NCBI GenBank assembly: GCA_017964325.1
Contig: JAGCSE010000135.1
Coordinates: 1 to 44,237, forward strand
DNA: 44,237 nucleotides
Direction of reading: 5' to 3'
DNA from: Victivallales bacterium
GTDB taxonomy: Bacteria; Verrucomicrobiota; Lentisphaeria; Oligosphaerales; Oligosphaeraceae
How positions within the stretch are numbered: the stretch's first letter is position 1; the number at the start of each line of letters is the position of its first letter. The notes under the pieces were generated by a model. The model saw only the letters and a list, made by a program, of their open reading frames with translations, was not told the origin of the DNA and made no database searches. Below are positions 16,812 through 26,483 of this stretch, piece by piece. A program made the position numbers and the translations under genes.

Positions 16812-18257
16812 TTACTCTTCCACGGCCATTTCCACGCCGTTGTCCATTATCTCTTGATTTGGTGACAGATAGATAATCCTTCTATTTTCCATTAAAAGAT
16901 AGAACGCACCCTCCGACCCCTGTGCGCCGTGCAGATACACAACACGCCAGTTCGGAAGCCGTGAATCTATCCTCGCAAGCTCACAGCACTCCCAGACGAA
17001 CACCTTGTACAACGCCGTCCAGCCTGGATACTCCAACACCACCGATTTCACGCCATGGGCATTGCAGCCGTCGCAGCACGGCAGCCGCAACCGCCCCGTG
17101 CACGTTTGGACATGCATCCTCCAACTGACGTCCGACGAAAAGCCCACGTCCGCATCCCGCCTGATTTCCATCCCGTCCACAGGTACTTCCTTTCCATCGA
17201 CATACGTCCTGTTGGTGCCGCTCAAATTCTTGAGCCTCACGGTGTCGCCACGATATTCCAGCCGTGAATGCGCACGGCTGATTTTGCCACATTCATCCTG
17301 CCGTTGCCGCTCTTCCATGGCCCCTGCGGGAATCGTTACGACAACATCCGCGTTGGGCTGCATCCTGCCCAATATCACATCCCGCTTCGCACACAGTTCA
17401 AGACATGCGCTCTTGAATTTCAGCACAAGCCGTTCCGCCGGATAGGGTTCGCCCTCTACATGCTGCTTTCCAAATGACGGCCTGTCAGTGATCTGCGTCA
17501 TAAGGAGCGTGTCGCGCATCGTGCGGAGCATTGCGATTCGACCGCCGTTTTCCACATCGGCCTTTTCCGCCTTCATCTTCGCCAACTCGTTTCCCAGCTT
17601 TTGGATTTCAATTGCTTTCACAAGCGCCTCGCGCTCCCTGTCCTTCTGTGCGAGCTCCTCCTGATGTTTGCGTTCATCTTCTTCCCGTTTCTTTGCGAAA
17701 CGATCGCGTTCAATTTGCGTCTGTGTCAGGATTTCCTTTGCATCCATCACCTTGCATTCCACGGCCAGCCAACGCTGGAACACGTCGCGAAGGGCATCCG
17801 CGCCAAAACACAGACCACGCAGTTCCTCTAATGATTTACCGGACAACTCCAGACGGTCTTCCAAGATGCCCGCTGTCAATGTCTTCTGCAAGAAACTTCT
17901 CATGTCTTCGCTGTCAACAGCCTCCTTCCCGCGTCCCGCCAACCAGTCGGCAAGCCCTTTGCCCGAATCGGAGTTCTGCATATCCAATTTCACCGTCAAA
18001 TTCAACGCAATTCCAATCGGTCCATTGATCTCCGCTTCCATGGAAATGGACAAGTGATTCGGATTGATATAGTAACAGTTATCCAACCTGTTATGGCCAA
18101 TCAACTGGTCCAGCCAGCCAGGCTCCTTCACAGAGCATGGCATGAATAACCTTTCGCCGTCGTTGTTCTGCACAAGCTCGTAGATGTTCAAGACCGCAAG
18201 CGGATCCTCCAACAACTTGATTTCCCGATAATCCTTCACCTTCTGTATCAAAATCAT
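16812..18257 (-). CDS. FHA-domain protein with coiled coil, partner of the kinase-lectin gene
   Basis: A 481-residue cytoplasmic protein. AAAGGAGGT 5 nt upstream fixes the start at 18257 (MILIQKV), 8 codons inside the longest frame. Residues 1-170 are of unknown fold; the stretch IGIALNLTVKLDMQNS followed by helical sequence faintly recalls SPFH/band-7 proteins. Residues about 175-235 form a charged coiled coil (QIERDRFAKKREEDERKHQE). An FHA domain at about 280-370 carries the phosphothreonine-binding residues: LGR (296-298), SRAH (327-330) and SGTN (346-349). The C-terminal 100 residues are cysteine-rich at first (CTGRLRLPCCDGC) and unassigned. FHA domains bind phosphothreonine, so it is a natural substrate or reader for the adjacent kinase; that partnership is inference from position. 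Confidence 0.83.
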   Translation of the reverse strand: MILIQKVKDYREIKLLEDPLAVLNIYELVQNNDGERLFMPCSVKEPGWLDQLIGHNRLDNCYYINPNHLSISMEAEINGPIGIALNLTVKLDMQNSDSGKGLADWLAGRGKEAVDSEDMRSFLQKTLTAGILEDRLELSGKSLEELRGLCFGADALRDVFQRWLAVECKVMDAKEILTQTQIERDRFAKKREEDERKHQEELAQKDREREALVKAIEIQKLGNELAKMKAEKADVENGGRIAMLRTMRDTLLMTQITDRPSFGKQHVEGEPYPAERLVLKFKSACLELCAKRDVILGRMQPNADVVVTIPAGAMEERQRQDECGKISRAHSRLEYRGDTVRLKNLSGTNRTYVDGKEVPVDGMEIRRDADVGFSSDVSWRMHVQTCTGRLRLPCCDGCNAHGVKSVVLEYPGWTALYKVFVWECCELARIDSRLPNWRVVYLHGAQGSEGAFYLLMENRRIIYLSPNQEIMDNGVEMAVEE

Positions 18258-18567
18258 ACATACCTCCTTTGATGTTCCCAACGACTGACTATTATTCCCA
18301 TATCAACGATTTGCCACACAATTATATAACTCACAGCAAGTTACATCTTGCAACCCTTGCCGCATCTTCCTGCCTCATATAGGATATCCCTACATGATGG
18401 CAAAATATCTCTTAAAATATAAATGTCTTTTTCCATTTTGCCCTGCCATTAAGATGACAACCAATGTTTTTTTCAGACTGTACAATCATGGAAGACTTGC
18501 CTGTTTCTTGCATTTGCTCATTTTCATGCCATTTTAGATACAATTGCAAAAACACAAGGAGACGTTC
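18258..18567. other. Divergent intergenic region between the FHA gene and the unknown gene
   Basis: AT-rich, about 310 bp, with no open frame worth calling. It must carry promoters for both directions. A TACAAT hexamer at about 18538-18543 is a possible -10 for the rightward gene, with only a poor -35. I see no repeat or RNA gene. Confidence 0.4.
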
Positions 18568-19377
18568 ATGGCGGAAGACAACACCCAAACGAACAACACA
18601 ATTTTGGCGGAAAGCTTTTTCCCATCATTGGAAAACAACCTGAAAAACGGTTCCCACCCACTTCCGTATGATCTTTTCCAAGAACGCAAGCCATTAATTT
18701 TCAAGAAGAAAACACAACTTGGCGCTCCGCAGGACATTTCGGGCCGATTCATGGGCTTCATCCACGAAAATGCCGTGGCGGATCAAGCCTTGAAAGGAAT
18801 CGTCAAAATCTTCCCCCTGTGCAACGACGGCTCCTTCCGTATCATCGCCACCGTCCTCTACCATGACGACGGCGCATCCGTCACGTCGGACGCCATCACC
18901 ATCCTGCGAAATTTCCTTTGCAGACGGCTGTCCGTGGCATCGCGCACATCCTGCCACGACCTGCTTATCATCGCCGCAACCGCCCTCTCGGACGACTGCC
19001 GCCCCGCCCTGTCGCCCCCCACCATCCTCTGCACACCTAACTCATTCGGATTATGGGATATACGTCTGCCACAGACGAATTTTACGCCAGAAACTGTTGA
19101 GTTTCTTCTCCACGCCCTGCCCGTTTCCCCCGAAACATACGCTGACAATCTCGCCACCGTCATCGACCACTGGCCGAAGGATTCATACATTAAAAAAGAC
19201 GCCCTCCGTGAAAAACTCGCCATTAGTCCCTCCGTTCCAGACACTTTCCTTGAACAATGGCTGAACATTCTCTTCGCCCGCGGCGGCTATGCAAAAGACA
19301 ATCGCGGCTACATCTATCCGCCGAATACGGAATTGCCAGAAGGCCATGGCGCACAAATAACAAAACGCTATAAATGA
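18568..19377 (+). CDS. Unknown cytoplasmic protein divergent from the kinase/FHA genes
   Basis: A 269-residue protein I do not recognise. AAGGAG six or seven bases before the ATG at 18568 (MAEDNTQTNN) supports this start over the ATG at 18544. There is no signal peptide or membrane segment. The first two thirds contain alternating strands and helices (IVKIFPLCNDGSFRIIATVL, SCHDLLIIAATALSDDCR). The last 90 residues (SYIKKDALREKLAISPSVPD, then LEQWLNILFARGGYAKDNRG) look like a winged-helix-type fold, so DNA binding or a protein-interaction role is possible. Its position beside the kinase and FHA genes, and a shared intergenic region, suggest but do not prove that it belongs to that locus. It ends at a strong bidirectional terminator. 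Confidence 0.7.
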   Translation: MAEDNTQTNNTILAESFFPSLENNLKNGSHPLPYDLFQERKPLIFKKKTQLGAPQDISGRFMGFIHENAVADQALKGIVKIFPLCNDGSFRIIATVLYHDDGASVTSDAITILRNFLCRRLSVASRTSCHDLLIIAATALSDDCRPALSPPTILCTPNSFGLWDIRLPQTNFTPETVEFLLHALPVSPETYADNLATVIDHWPKDSYIKKDALREKLAISPSVPDTFLEQWLNILFARGGYAKDNRGYIYPPNTELPEGHGAQITKRYK

Positions 19378-19410
19378 CGATTCCCAAAAGCTTTGTAAAA
19401 TTATGAAAAG

Positions 19411-19451
19411 AGGCTGTTGCCTGCCATTTAAGGTTTAGCAACAGCCTTTTC
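19411..19451. terminator. Bidirectional terminator between convergent genes
   Basis: AGGCTGTTGC (approximately 19411-19420) and GCAACAGCCT (19438-19447) form a perfect 10-bp stem, flanked by AAAAG on the left and TTTTCAGTTTT on the right. It serves the unknown gene ending at 19377 and the permease gene ending at 19478. Confidence 0.85.
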
Positions 19452-19477
19452 AGTTTTACTTCAGAACAATAACTTTG

Positions 19478-20770
19478 TTATTTCTTCATGAGTTTTATAT
19501 CGACAGTTCCATTATCATCCAAGACATGGCCAAACGCCTTGAGGATGATTAAAACGCAATTGAACAACACATAGCACACAAATGCAACGACCATGCCGTT
19601 GATGGCTGTGAATCCGACCGTTACGAAATTCGCCACCAGCGTGCCGCATGCCCATGCAAGAATCGCGGGAATCCCGTTGCCAGGAACAGTCTCTTTCTTG
19701 ATATAGCGGCGGATGACGAAGAAATCGGCCATCAGCACGGCGCCGACAGGCGGGATGAACGTGTTCAGGATGTTCAGGTAGCCGCAGAAATTATTGTACA
19801 GCGCAACGGCGAAAATCGTGCCCAGCGTGCCGCAGACAAGAACCAAATATTTTTTCGGAAAGCCCGTGATGTTCGCGAGACCGAGGCCGGAGGTGTAGAG
19901 GGCGTTGTCGTTCGTCGTCCAGATATTGAACGTCAAAACAATGATACCAGGAACCAGAAGTCCTTGTGCAACAAGCACATTGGAAATGTCGTTCGTTTGG
20001 TAGAACATACCGCCGACCGCGCCAAAAAGAAACATCAAACTGTTGCCGATGAAGAACGCAATGGCCGTCGTGCTGACGGCGATTTTACGGTCTTTTGCGA
20101 AACGGACAAAGTCTGGCGTACATGTGCCGCCGGAGATGAAGGAGCCGATGGTCAGAGCCACTGCCGCGCTCAACGTCAACGCCTTGTCGCCTTCGGGGAC
20201 GAAATTCATCAATTTGTCCCATGCGTTCGGATTGTCGAAGAAGACTTTCAGTGCGGAGAATCCGCCGCCGATGGCGATGGCGGGAACCGCCACAAGCGAC
20301 ACGATAGTCAATGCCTTAATGCCGAAATATGCGGATGTTGTGAACAGAATGCCCGAAATGATGACGGGAATCCAGATGTTGCAGTTCATCCCCTTCTCTT
20401 TCAGATATGTCTGAATCGGAATCGCGCACATTGCGACGCCGACGCCGAACCACCCGATCTGCGTGATCGCCAGAATCGCCGACGGCAGCGCCGAACCGCG
20501 TTTTCCGAACGAGCGGCGGGCCAGAAGATGCACGGAAAGCCCCGTCGATGACGCCATATACGCCAACGCCGATGTATAAACGCCCAAAATCAAATTGCCG
20601 ATCAGCACCGCCCAGATGAATTTCGAGACCGTCAGCCCGCTGCCAAGCGTCGTGCCAGTCCACATGGACGCCGAGAAAAACGTGAATCCAAGCATGACCA
20701 CGAACATGGCCCAAAAGCCACGCCTCTGCTCCTGCGGCACGTTCGATTGCGAATAATCATAATCTGCCAT
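19478..20770 (-). CDS. codB: Cytosine permease (NCS1 family, CodB-like)
   Basis: A 430-residue inner-membrane transporter importing cytosine or a related base with a cation. AGAGGA about 7 nt upstream points to ATG at 20770 (MADYDYSQSNVPQEQRRGFW) rather than the longer frame to 20842. About 12 hydrophobic segments are present. Typical CodB-like stretches are MLGFTFFSASMWTGTTLGSG, LLARRSFGKRGSALPSAILA, GWFGVGVAMCAIPI, and NIWTTNDNALYTSGLGLAN. It lies downstream of a phosphoribosyltransferase gene on the same strand, separated by a hairpin terminator. This arrangement fits salvage of pyrimidine bases. Exact base specificity is inferred from family resemblance. Confidence 0.9.
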   Translation of the reverse strand: MADYDYSQSNVPQEQRRGFWAMFVVMLGFTFFSASMWTGTTLGSGLTVSKFIWAVLIGNLILGVYTSALAYMASSTGLSVHLLARRSFGKRGSALPSAILAITQIGWFGVGVAMCAIPIQTYLKEKGMNCNIWIPVIISGILFTTSAYFGIKALTIVSLVAVPAIAIGGGFSALKVFFDNPNAWDKLMNFVPEGDKALTLSAAVALTIGSFISGGTCTPDFVRFAKDRKIAVSTTAIAFFIGNSLMFLFGAVGGMFYQTNDISNVLVAQGLLVPGIIVLTFNIWTTNDNALYTSGLGLANITGFPKKYLVLVCGTLGTIFAVALYNNFCGYLNILNTFIPPVGAVLMADFFVIRRYIKKETVPGNGIPAILAWACGTLVANFVTVGFTAINGMVVAFVCYVLFNCVLIILKAFGHVLDDNGTVDIKLMKK

Positions 20771-20804
20771 TGTCCTGTCCTCTTTTCTGATTTTTCTTTT
20801 CCAA

Positions 20805-20835
20805 ACAAAAAAAAGTCCCGTCAAAAACGGGACTT
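20805..20835 (-). terminator. Intrinsic terminator after the phosphoribosyltransferase gene
   Basis: On the minus strand AAGTCCCGT, loop of five, ACGGGACTT is followed by a run of eight T. It sits between the phosphoribosyltransferase stop and the permease start, so it separates the two genes or allows partial read-through. Confidence 0.9.
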
Positions 20836-20843
20836 GTGACAAT

Positions 20844-21824
20844 CTATTGATTCTGCAAAAGCGATGTCATCGCATTGATCTGCCTGACGGCGACTTCACG
20901 AAGCGACGCACCGACAAAACGGCTGGCATCCAAACTTGGGAATCTGTCCTTCAAATATGCGTTGAACGTCACCCCCTGATCCGCCAAATCCAATACCTGC
21001 TTCCAGTAACCGCGCACATCCTCCGCATATTCGCTGACATGGAATGCACGGGAGCCAGCATCGTAAATCGTACATCTTTCAATGGGATATGACGGATTTT
21101 CATACTGCGATTCGATGAATTCGGGCGCCATGACGGCATCCCCGCGCGTCAAATCCGTGCCAGTCAGACGAATCATCAGCCGCGACTCCAAATCCGGAAC
21201 GCCGAAGCATCCCTCGAAATAGACCAATACTGTCCGACGATATCCCGAAAACAGGCGGCGGCATTCCGTATCGACTTCCTCCAGTATCTTCGAGGCAATC
21301 GCCCCGCCGATTGTGAAGAAGACGATATCCTGCAACTCCGTGTCCATGGCTTTCGCAGAGGCGACCAATTCATTCAATCCATAGCGCAAACTGGTGCCAG
21401 TCGCCACGACATCACCGATGAAAAGCGATGCGGTGTGCGGCAGATAGACCTTGCGGTAGGCGTTTTCCGTGATGTGCCATTCCTCCGGGTCGGCGTTGTC
21501 CCGTGCGCGCTGTGCGCTGATGAAGCAGGTTGTATGGCGGTTCCATCCGAAGGCGTCGTGCAACGCATGACGAAGACCGTAGTTCAAGCCGCCTCGCAGA
21601 ATGTTCACAACGACTCCCGCACTCTCCTTAATGTTCAGATCCAACGTCTTAAGTACGGAGACACAGGCTTGTTGCAACTTGTCCGTGTAGTCGATGCCCG
21701 CAATTTGCGGGTCATTGCAGATGGCGCGTGTCTCGGGTGTCGTCGCAACATAGCGTTCGACCTTTCCGTCGCCTTCCATTCTGTAGATTTTCGCCCAATC
21801 TGATTCAAAGGCTTGCTTCAGCAT
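20844..21824 (-). CDS. Phosphoribosyltransferase-like protein, probably nucleobase salvage
   Basis: A 326-residue type I phosphoribosyltransferase-fold protein. The PRPP-binding loop is visible as FIGDVVATGTSLRYG (137-145 core), and VNILRGGLNYG (about 73-83) resembles the pyrophosphate-binding loop of uracil and orotate enzymes. The protein is over 100 residues longer than a usual uracil phosphoribosyltransferase; the extra C-terminal part (from about 200) is unassigned. CAGGAA 7 nt before the ATG supports the start. Position directly upstream of a cytosine permease suggests a role in pyrimidine base salvage, but substrate is not certain and the protein could be a regulator that senses PRPP. 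Confidence 0.75.
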   Translation of the reverse strand: MLKQAFESDWAKIYRMEGDGKVERYVATTPETRAICNDPQIAGIDYTDKLQQACVSVLKTLDLNIKESAGVVVNILRGGLNYGLRHALHDAFGWNRHTTCFISAQRARDNADPEEWHITENAYRKVYLPHTASLFIGDVVATGTSLRYGLNELVASAKAMDTELQDIVFFTIGGAIASKILEEVDTECRRLFSGYRRTVLVYFEGCFGVPDLESRLMIRLTGTDLTRGDAVMAPEFIESQYENPSYPIERCTIYDAGSRAFHVSEYAEDVRGYWKQVLDLADQGVTFNAYLKDRFPSLDASRFVGASLREVAVRQINAMTSLLQNQ

Positions 21825-21922
21825 CGTATTTCCTGTGGATTGACCTTTCTTTGTTCAGTTGGGAAAATTTAAGATAGCTTTACTCTTTTCTTTTTCAAAT
21901 GAAAAGGGCCGCTCAACAACAA

Positions 21923-24439
21923 TCAAAAGGAAGCTTTGAAGCCCGCTTTTCTCACGGCTTCAGCCAATTGTTCCTTCGGCACGGGATGCGACAATTTCAC
22001 GACCGCCTTCTTCCCTTCCAGCGACACGGATACGTCCGCCACGCCATCCACGGCACGCAACGCTTCTGTCACATAGCGGACACAATGTTCACAATGCATA
22101 CCACGCACTTTCAACACGATTGTATTTGGATCATCGACTGCTGTCTTGTCATCTTTTCCACGACGGAAGAAGCGCAAACGAAGCGCATTAGTAACTACAA
22201 ATACAGAACTTACGCTCATTGCCGCCGCTCCGAGCATCGGCGTCAGGCGGAGGCCGCACAACGAAACCAACGCTCCCGCCGCGATTGGAATCCCCAACAG
22301 ATTGTAGAAAAACGCCCAGAACAGATTCATCTTGATGTTGCGCATGACTGCCTGGCTCAAGGCCAAAGCCGTCTCAAGCGTGGACAAGTCACTGCCGCTT
22401 AACACGATATCCGCCGATTCGATGGCGATGTCCGTCCCCGCGCCGATGGCGACGCCCACATTGGCGCGTGTCAAGGCGGGAGCGTCGTTGATGCCATCGC
22501 CGACCATCGCCACGCGATGGCCTTCCGCCTGCATTTCACGCACAATTCGTTCCTTGTCATTGGGATACAACTCTGCATAAACTTTTGTGAAGCCTAACGA
22601 TTTGCCGATGGCCTCCGCCGTCCGCTTGTTGTCTCCCGTCAGCATGACCAAATTGATGCCGTGTTGCCGCAGGGCGTTCAATGCTTCGACGGCGTTGGCT
22701 CGCGGCTTGTCCGCAACAGTCAAAAAACCTAGAAGTTTCTTGTCATCAGCGAGATACAATGGCGTTTTTCCAGCTTCCGCCTGTGATTCGGCCTGCTCTG
22801 CCAAAGAAGATTGATTTTCGAAGCTTTCCAAAATGCGGCGGTTGCCAATGGTAAGCCGGCGACCTTTCACCGTTGCCGTCACGCCGATGCCTGGTAACGT
22901 TTCAAAGTCCTCCGCATGAAGCTCTTCCACATTCAAATCCTTCGCTTTGGCGAGAACCGCCTGCGCCAGTGGATGTTCAGAGGAACGCTCCAATGCCGCT
23001 GCCAATGACCAAAATTCCACTTCATTGACGCCATCCGCCAACGCACAATCAATGACGGCGGGGCGCCCTTCCGTCACCGTTCCCGTCTTGTCCAAGACAA
23101 TCGTATCTACATGATGGAAAGTCTCTAACGCCTCTGCATTTTTAAAGAGAATGCCCAGTTCCGCACCGCGGCCTGTGCCGACCATGATCGCAACGGGTGT
23201 CGCCAGCCCCAACGCACATGGGCAACTGATGACCAAGACGGCGATGCCATACGTCAATGCGACGCCAAATGCGGCTCCCGCCAACAGCCAGCAGACTGTC
23301 GCCAGCAACGCAAGTCCAAGAACGACAGGGACAAATACACCGCATACGCGATCCGCGATTTTCGCAATCGGAGCCTTCGAGGCGGAAGCCTCTTCGACCA
23401 TCCGCACAATCTGCGCCAACGTCGTGTCGTCGCCAACGGCGTCCGCACGGATTTGCAGATAGCCGCCGCCGTTGACCGTCGCGCCTGTCACACTGTCGCC
23501 GACGGTCTTCTCCACAGGCATACTCTCGCCTGTGATGGCCGACTGATCGACGGCGGATTTCCCCTCCAACACCATGCCATCAACAGGGATGCGGCTGCCT
23601 GGCCGCACAATCACCGTGTCGCCTTTCACGACTTCTTCCAGCGGAATCTCCGATTCGACACCGTCGCGCAAGACGACCGCTGTCGCGGGAGCCAGTTCCA
23701 TCAGCTTGGAAATCGCCTCGCCCGTTCGTCCTTTCGCCCTTGTTTCCAACATCTTGCCGAATGTAATCAAGACGAGAATCATGCCCGATGACTCGAAATG
23801 CACATCCATTCGCAACATTCCGACAGCCTCCCAATTTTCCGCCGCCATCAACGTCCCGAGCTTGAAGATGCCCGCCACGCTATAGACGAGCGCCGCCCCC
23901 GAGCCGAGTGCGATCAGCGTATCCATGTTCGGTGAACGCAACAGCAGATGACGTAGGCCGTTGCTGAAAAATTTTCGGTTCAAGAACAGAATCGGCAACA
24001 GCAGGAGAAATTGCAAGAATAGAAATTGCAGTGTGTTACGCTCACCAAGCAGACAGCTCGGCAACGGCCAATGCGCCATGCTTTGCATGGACAGATACAT
24101 CAGTGGGATGAGAAACGCCAGCGAACGGAAGAAACGCTGCTTCATCTGTGTGAATTCCGACGGTCCGCTTTCCGTCTTCTTTGTTTTTTTCCGCGCCGCA
24201 TCATCACCGCTTCTGGATACGACGGCTTCATATCCAGCCGATGCAACCGCTTGGCAGATAGCATCTTCTGATGTCGTATTCTCGTCAAGCTCCAGATCCA
24301 TGCAGTTCTTCAACAGATTGACATTGACACGCGAGACGCCCGCCACGCCTTCCGCCGCCTTTTGCACATGGGCTTGGCAGGACGAACAGGACATTCCCTT
24401 GATGTCAAAATGGACTTTCTTCATGGTTATTTTTGCCAT
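21923..24439 (-). CDS. copA: Copper-translocating P1B-type ATPase with metal-binding domains at both ends
   Basis: An 838-residue inner-membrane pump exporting Cu(I). The N-terminal HMA domain has GMSCSSC (Cys18, Cys21), and a second HMA domain sits at the C-terminus with GMHCEHC (about residue 783), an unusual extra placement. Between them are eight membrane helices, the actuator motif [10 protein letters not shown], the CPC metal site in [12 protein letters not shown] (about 405), the phosphorylated Asp in DKTGTVTEG (about 447), the SEHPLA nucleotide-binding motif and [10 protein letters not shown]. Length and order match bacterial CopA apart from the C-terminal HMA. Neither the ATG at 24439 nor the in-frame ATG at 24424 has a clear ribosome-binding site. 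It lies between the Nudix and phosphoribosyltransferase genes on the same strand. Confidence 0.95.
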   Translation of the reverse strand: MAKITMKKVHFDIKGMSCSSCQAHVQKAAEGVAGVSRVNVNLLKNCMDLELDENTTSEDAICQAVASAGYEAVVSRSGDDAARKKTKKTESGPSEFTQMKQRFFRSLAFLIPLMYLSMQSMAHWPLPSCLLGERNTLQFLFLQFLLLLPILFLNRKFFSNGLRHLLLRSPNMDTLIALGSGAALVYSVAGIFKLGTLMAAENWEAVGMLRMDVHFESSGMILVLITFGKMLETRAKGRTGEAISKLMELAPATAVVLRDGVESEIPLEEVVKGDTVIVRPGSRIPVDGMVLEGKSAVDQSAITGESMPVEKTVGDSVTGATVNGGGYLQIRADAVGDDTTLAQIVRMVEEASASKAPIAKIADRVCGVFVPVVLGLALLATVCWLLAGAAFGVALTYGIAVLVISCPCALGLATPVAIMVGTGRGAELGILFKNAEALETFHHVDTIVLDKTGTVTEGRPAVIDCALADGVNEVEFWSLAAALERSSEHPLAQAVLAKAKDLNVEELHAEDFETLPGIGVTATVKGRRLTIGNRRILESFENQSSLAEQAESQAEAGKTPLYLADDKKLLGFLTVADKPRANAVEALNALRQHGINLVMLTGDNKRTAEAIGKSLGFTKVYAELYPNDKERIVREMQAEGHRVAMVGDGINDAPALTRANVGVAIGAGTDIAIESADIVLSGSDLSTLETALALSQAVMRNIKMNLFWAFFYNLLGIPIAAGALVSLCGLRLTPMLGAAAMSVSSVFVVTNALRLRFFRRGKDDKTAVDDPNTIVLKVRGMHCEHCVRYVTEALRAVDGVADVSVSLEGKKAVVKLSHPVPKEQLAEAVRKAGFKASF

Positions 24440-24491
24440 TAATAAATGCTTTTAATTAAGAAATTAGAATTTATCATTCTTAATTATATGA

Positions 24492-24983
24492 TTATTTTCC
24501 TTGAATAATCTCCAACTTGTTGCTTCCACTGATGCCATAAGCCTGTGTGACATCGTCATCTAGGATGACGCGGATATGCTTGTCCATGTGCGGAGCGAGA
24601 CCGCCGCGACGCATTTCGTCCAGCGTCATCCATTCCATCTTCCCTTCTTCTGACGATTTCAGTTCTCCCGTGAACGTCTTCGTCCTGAAAAGGAAGACGA
24701 TGTATTTCGAATCGGCCGTCACTTCGGCGGCGTCATCCTCCGAAGGCTCCCCGATGATTTCCCATTCAACGATGCCGCACAACCGCAGATTTGAAACGAC
24801 AAGTCCCGTCTCCTCATGGACTTCGCGTATGACTGACGCGGTAACGGATTCACACGCCTCCACGTGTCCACCTGGAAACACGAGGCCACACCATCGGTTC
24901 GTCGCCTTTGGCAGACGATGCTGCACGAGGACGCGGCCTTGCTCATCTTCAATCATGCACATGTTGCATAGTGTGACATCCAT
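24492..24983 (-). CDS. Nudix hydrolase (MutT-like, 8-oxo-dGTP diphosphatase type)
   Basis: A 163-residue cytoplasmic pyrophosphohydrolase. The complete Nudix box spans residues 39-61: Gly39, five residues, Glu45, seven residues, then REVHEETGL. The start is placed at ATG 24983 (MDVTLCNMCM); a TTG two codons earlier also fits. KATNRWCGLVFPGGHVE before the box resembles MutT/YtkD-type proteins, which clean oxidised nucleotides. It starts 9 bp after the flavin reductase stop, so the two are probably translated from one message. Exact substrate is unknown. Confidence 0.87.
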   Translation of the reverse strand: MDVTLCNMCMIEDEQGRVLVQHRLPKATNRWCGLVFPGGHVEACESVTASVIREVHEETGLVVSNLRLCGIVEWEIIGEPSEDDAAEVTADSKYIVFLFRTKTFTGELKSSEEGKMEWMTLDEMRRGGLAPHMDKHIRVILDDDVTQAYGISGSNKLEIIQGK

Positions 24984-24992
24984 TGGCAACTG

Positions 24993-25553
24993 TCACTTTT
25001 TCAACGTCTTACCGACGTTGAACGCCTTGGCGACAGCCTCGCCCATCAGCCGGTAAACATGTTGGCAGCAGTCAAAGCAGATTGGCTTCATCTTCGCGGC
25101 ATCCGGCTGGCCGTCTGTCAGAACAGATTCTTCGACGGCGCAGTTGACGATGCGTCCAACCACGTCGCAAGTCTCGTCATTCATGGAGATCAATTCGCAT
25201 TCCAGCACAAGCGGAAGTTCCGCCATGACAGGCGCATCCACAAATTCTGACTTTGTGGCGGTAAAGCCGCTTTTCGCGACTTTATCTGCTGTCTGGTTGC
25301 CGCTGACGATGCCAAGATAATCACAAGCCGCGACTGTATCGGCAGTTCCAAAAGCGACAGTGAACGCTTTCTTCGCCACGATGTTCTTCCAAGTCTTGTG
25401 ATTTGGGTCGATGCAGATGGTGATTTGGTCTTCCATCGTCACGCCGCCCCATGCGGCGTTCATCATGTTCGGCGTCCCGTCATCATTGTACGTGCCAATC
25501 ATCAGCACGGGCATCGGAAACATCCAATTTTTTACTCCGAAATTCTTTTTCAT
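24993..25553 (-). CDS. Flavin reductase family protein (FMN-binding split barrel)
   Basis: A 186-residue FMN-binding protein of the flavoredoxin type. Characteristic stretches are MPVLMIGTYNDDGTPNMMNA at the N-terminus, the phosphate-contacting ICIDPNHKTWKNI and ELPLVLECELI in the barrel. The C-terminal KPICFDCCQHVYRLMGEAV is often seen in this branch. GAGGAG about 8 nt upstream supports the ATG at 25553. The protein probably transfers electrons via FMN, partner unknown. It is the first gene of a minus-strand group with the Nudix gene and the copper ATPase. Confidence 0.88.
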   Translation of the reverse strand: MKKNFGVKNWMFPMPVLMIGTYNDDGTPNMMNAAWGGVTMEDQITICIDPNHKTWKNIVAKKAFTVAFGTADTVAACDYLGIVSGNQTADKVAKSGFTATKSEFVDAPVMAELPLVLECELISMNDETCDVVGRIVNCAVEESVLTDGQPDAAKMKPICFDCCQHVYRLMGEAVAKAFNVGKTLKK

Positions 25554-25756
25554 GACTTGTGCTCCTCTGTTAAGAAAAGTCTTACAATAATCTTCTGCTT
25601 TAATTTATCTACAGTAGCATTTATTGCTTTTTTTTCCATGAAAACCGCCCCCAATTCCTCCTGCAATACCTTATTATTTGTCCTGTCGGGCAGATTGCAA
25701 ACAGGCGTTTTCATGGTAAAATAATCATTGTATGACAATCAAGCACAGGAGGCCAC

Positions 25757-26380
25757 ATGGCATATTGCGACTGGGATACGACATCTGAAATCAACATCCG
25801 CTACCATGACACGGAATGGGGCGTCCCCCTTCATGACGACAGACGGCAATTCGAATTTCTCATGATGGAAGTCATGCAATGCGGCCTCAACTGGAACATG
25901 ATGATGCTCAAACGCAACATCTTCCGCCAATGTTTCGATGGTTTCGACTACGACAAGATCGCTGACTATGGCGAAACAGACATCGTGCGGATTCTCGAAA
26001 CGGACGGCATGATCCGTTCACGGCGAAAAGTAGAGGCGGTCATCGCCAACGCCCGTTGCTTCCAGGCGGTCCGCCGCGAGTTCGGCTCGTTCTGCAACTA
26101 TCTTTGGGGCTTCTCCAACGGCAAGACCATCCTCTATTCACGCCATGCGAATGGCTGGATTCCCGTCAGCAACGGCCTTTCAGACCGCATCAGCCGTGAT
26201 CTCAAGAAACGCGGTTTCAAATATTTGGGAGCTATCACCGTCTATTCCCACCTGCAGGCGTGCGGCATCATCAACGACCATTCCAAAGACTGCCCATGCT
26301 ATGCCGCCATCAACGCCGCCAATCCTACGATCCACAAAAAGGCGGACGCGGAGGTTGGCGTAGCATATTATGGTGATTGA
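25757..26380 (+). CDS. tag: DNA-3-methyladenine glycosylase I
   Basis: A 207-residue base-excision repair enzyme removing 3-methyladenine from alkylated DNA. The zinc ligands sit at the same positions as in E. coli Tag: Cys4, His17, His175 and Cys179. Glu38 in LMMEVMQCGLNW matches the base-recognition residue. The N-terminal CDWDTTSEINIRYHDTEWG and the C-terminal YLGAITVYSHLQACGIINDH are typical. AGGAGG 5 nt upstream of the ATG is a strong ribosome-binding site. It stands alone on the plus strand between two minus-strand groups. Confidence 0.96.
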   Translation: MAYCDWDTTSEINIRYHDTEWGVPLHDDRRQFEFLMMEVMQCGLNWNMMMLKRNIFRQCFDGFDYDKIADYGETDIVRILETDGMIRSRRKVEAVIANARCFQAVRREFGSFCNYLWGFSNGKTILYSRHANGWIPVSNGLSDRISRDLKKRGFKYLGAITVYSHLQACGIINDHSKDCPCYAAINAANPTIHKKADAEVGVAYYGD

Positions 26381-26483
26381 TGCGGCCCCGTCTTGTTCTT
26401 TTATCGTCTCAATGCATCAGTTCGCGTTCACGTCAAAACGCGTCATGACAATGCCATTGCACCCATGCCCGATCATTGTCTTA

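Noticed and set aside
25550..25738. Small minus-strand frame of 62 codons before the flavin reductase
   Set aside because: No ribosome-binding site, overlaps the next start codon and covers the likely promoters of tag and the flavin reductase gene.
26381..26483. Possible terminator between tag and the V-ATPase operon
   Set aside because: Only short imperfect stems (such as CGCGTT/AACGCG) without a T run.
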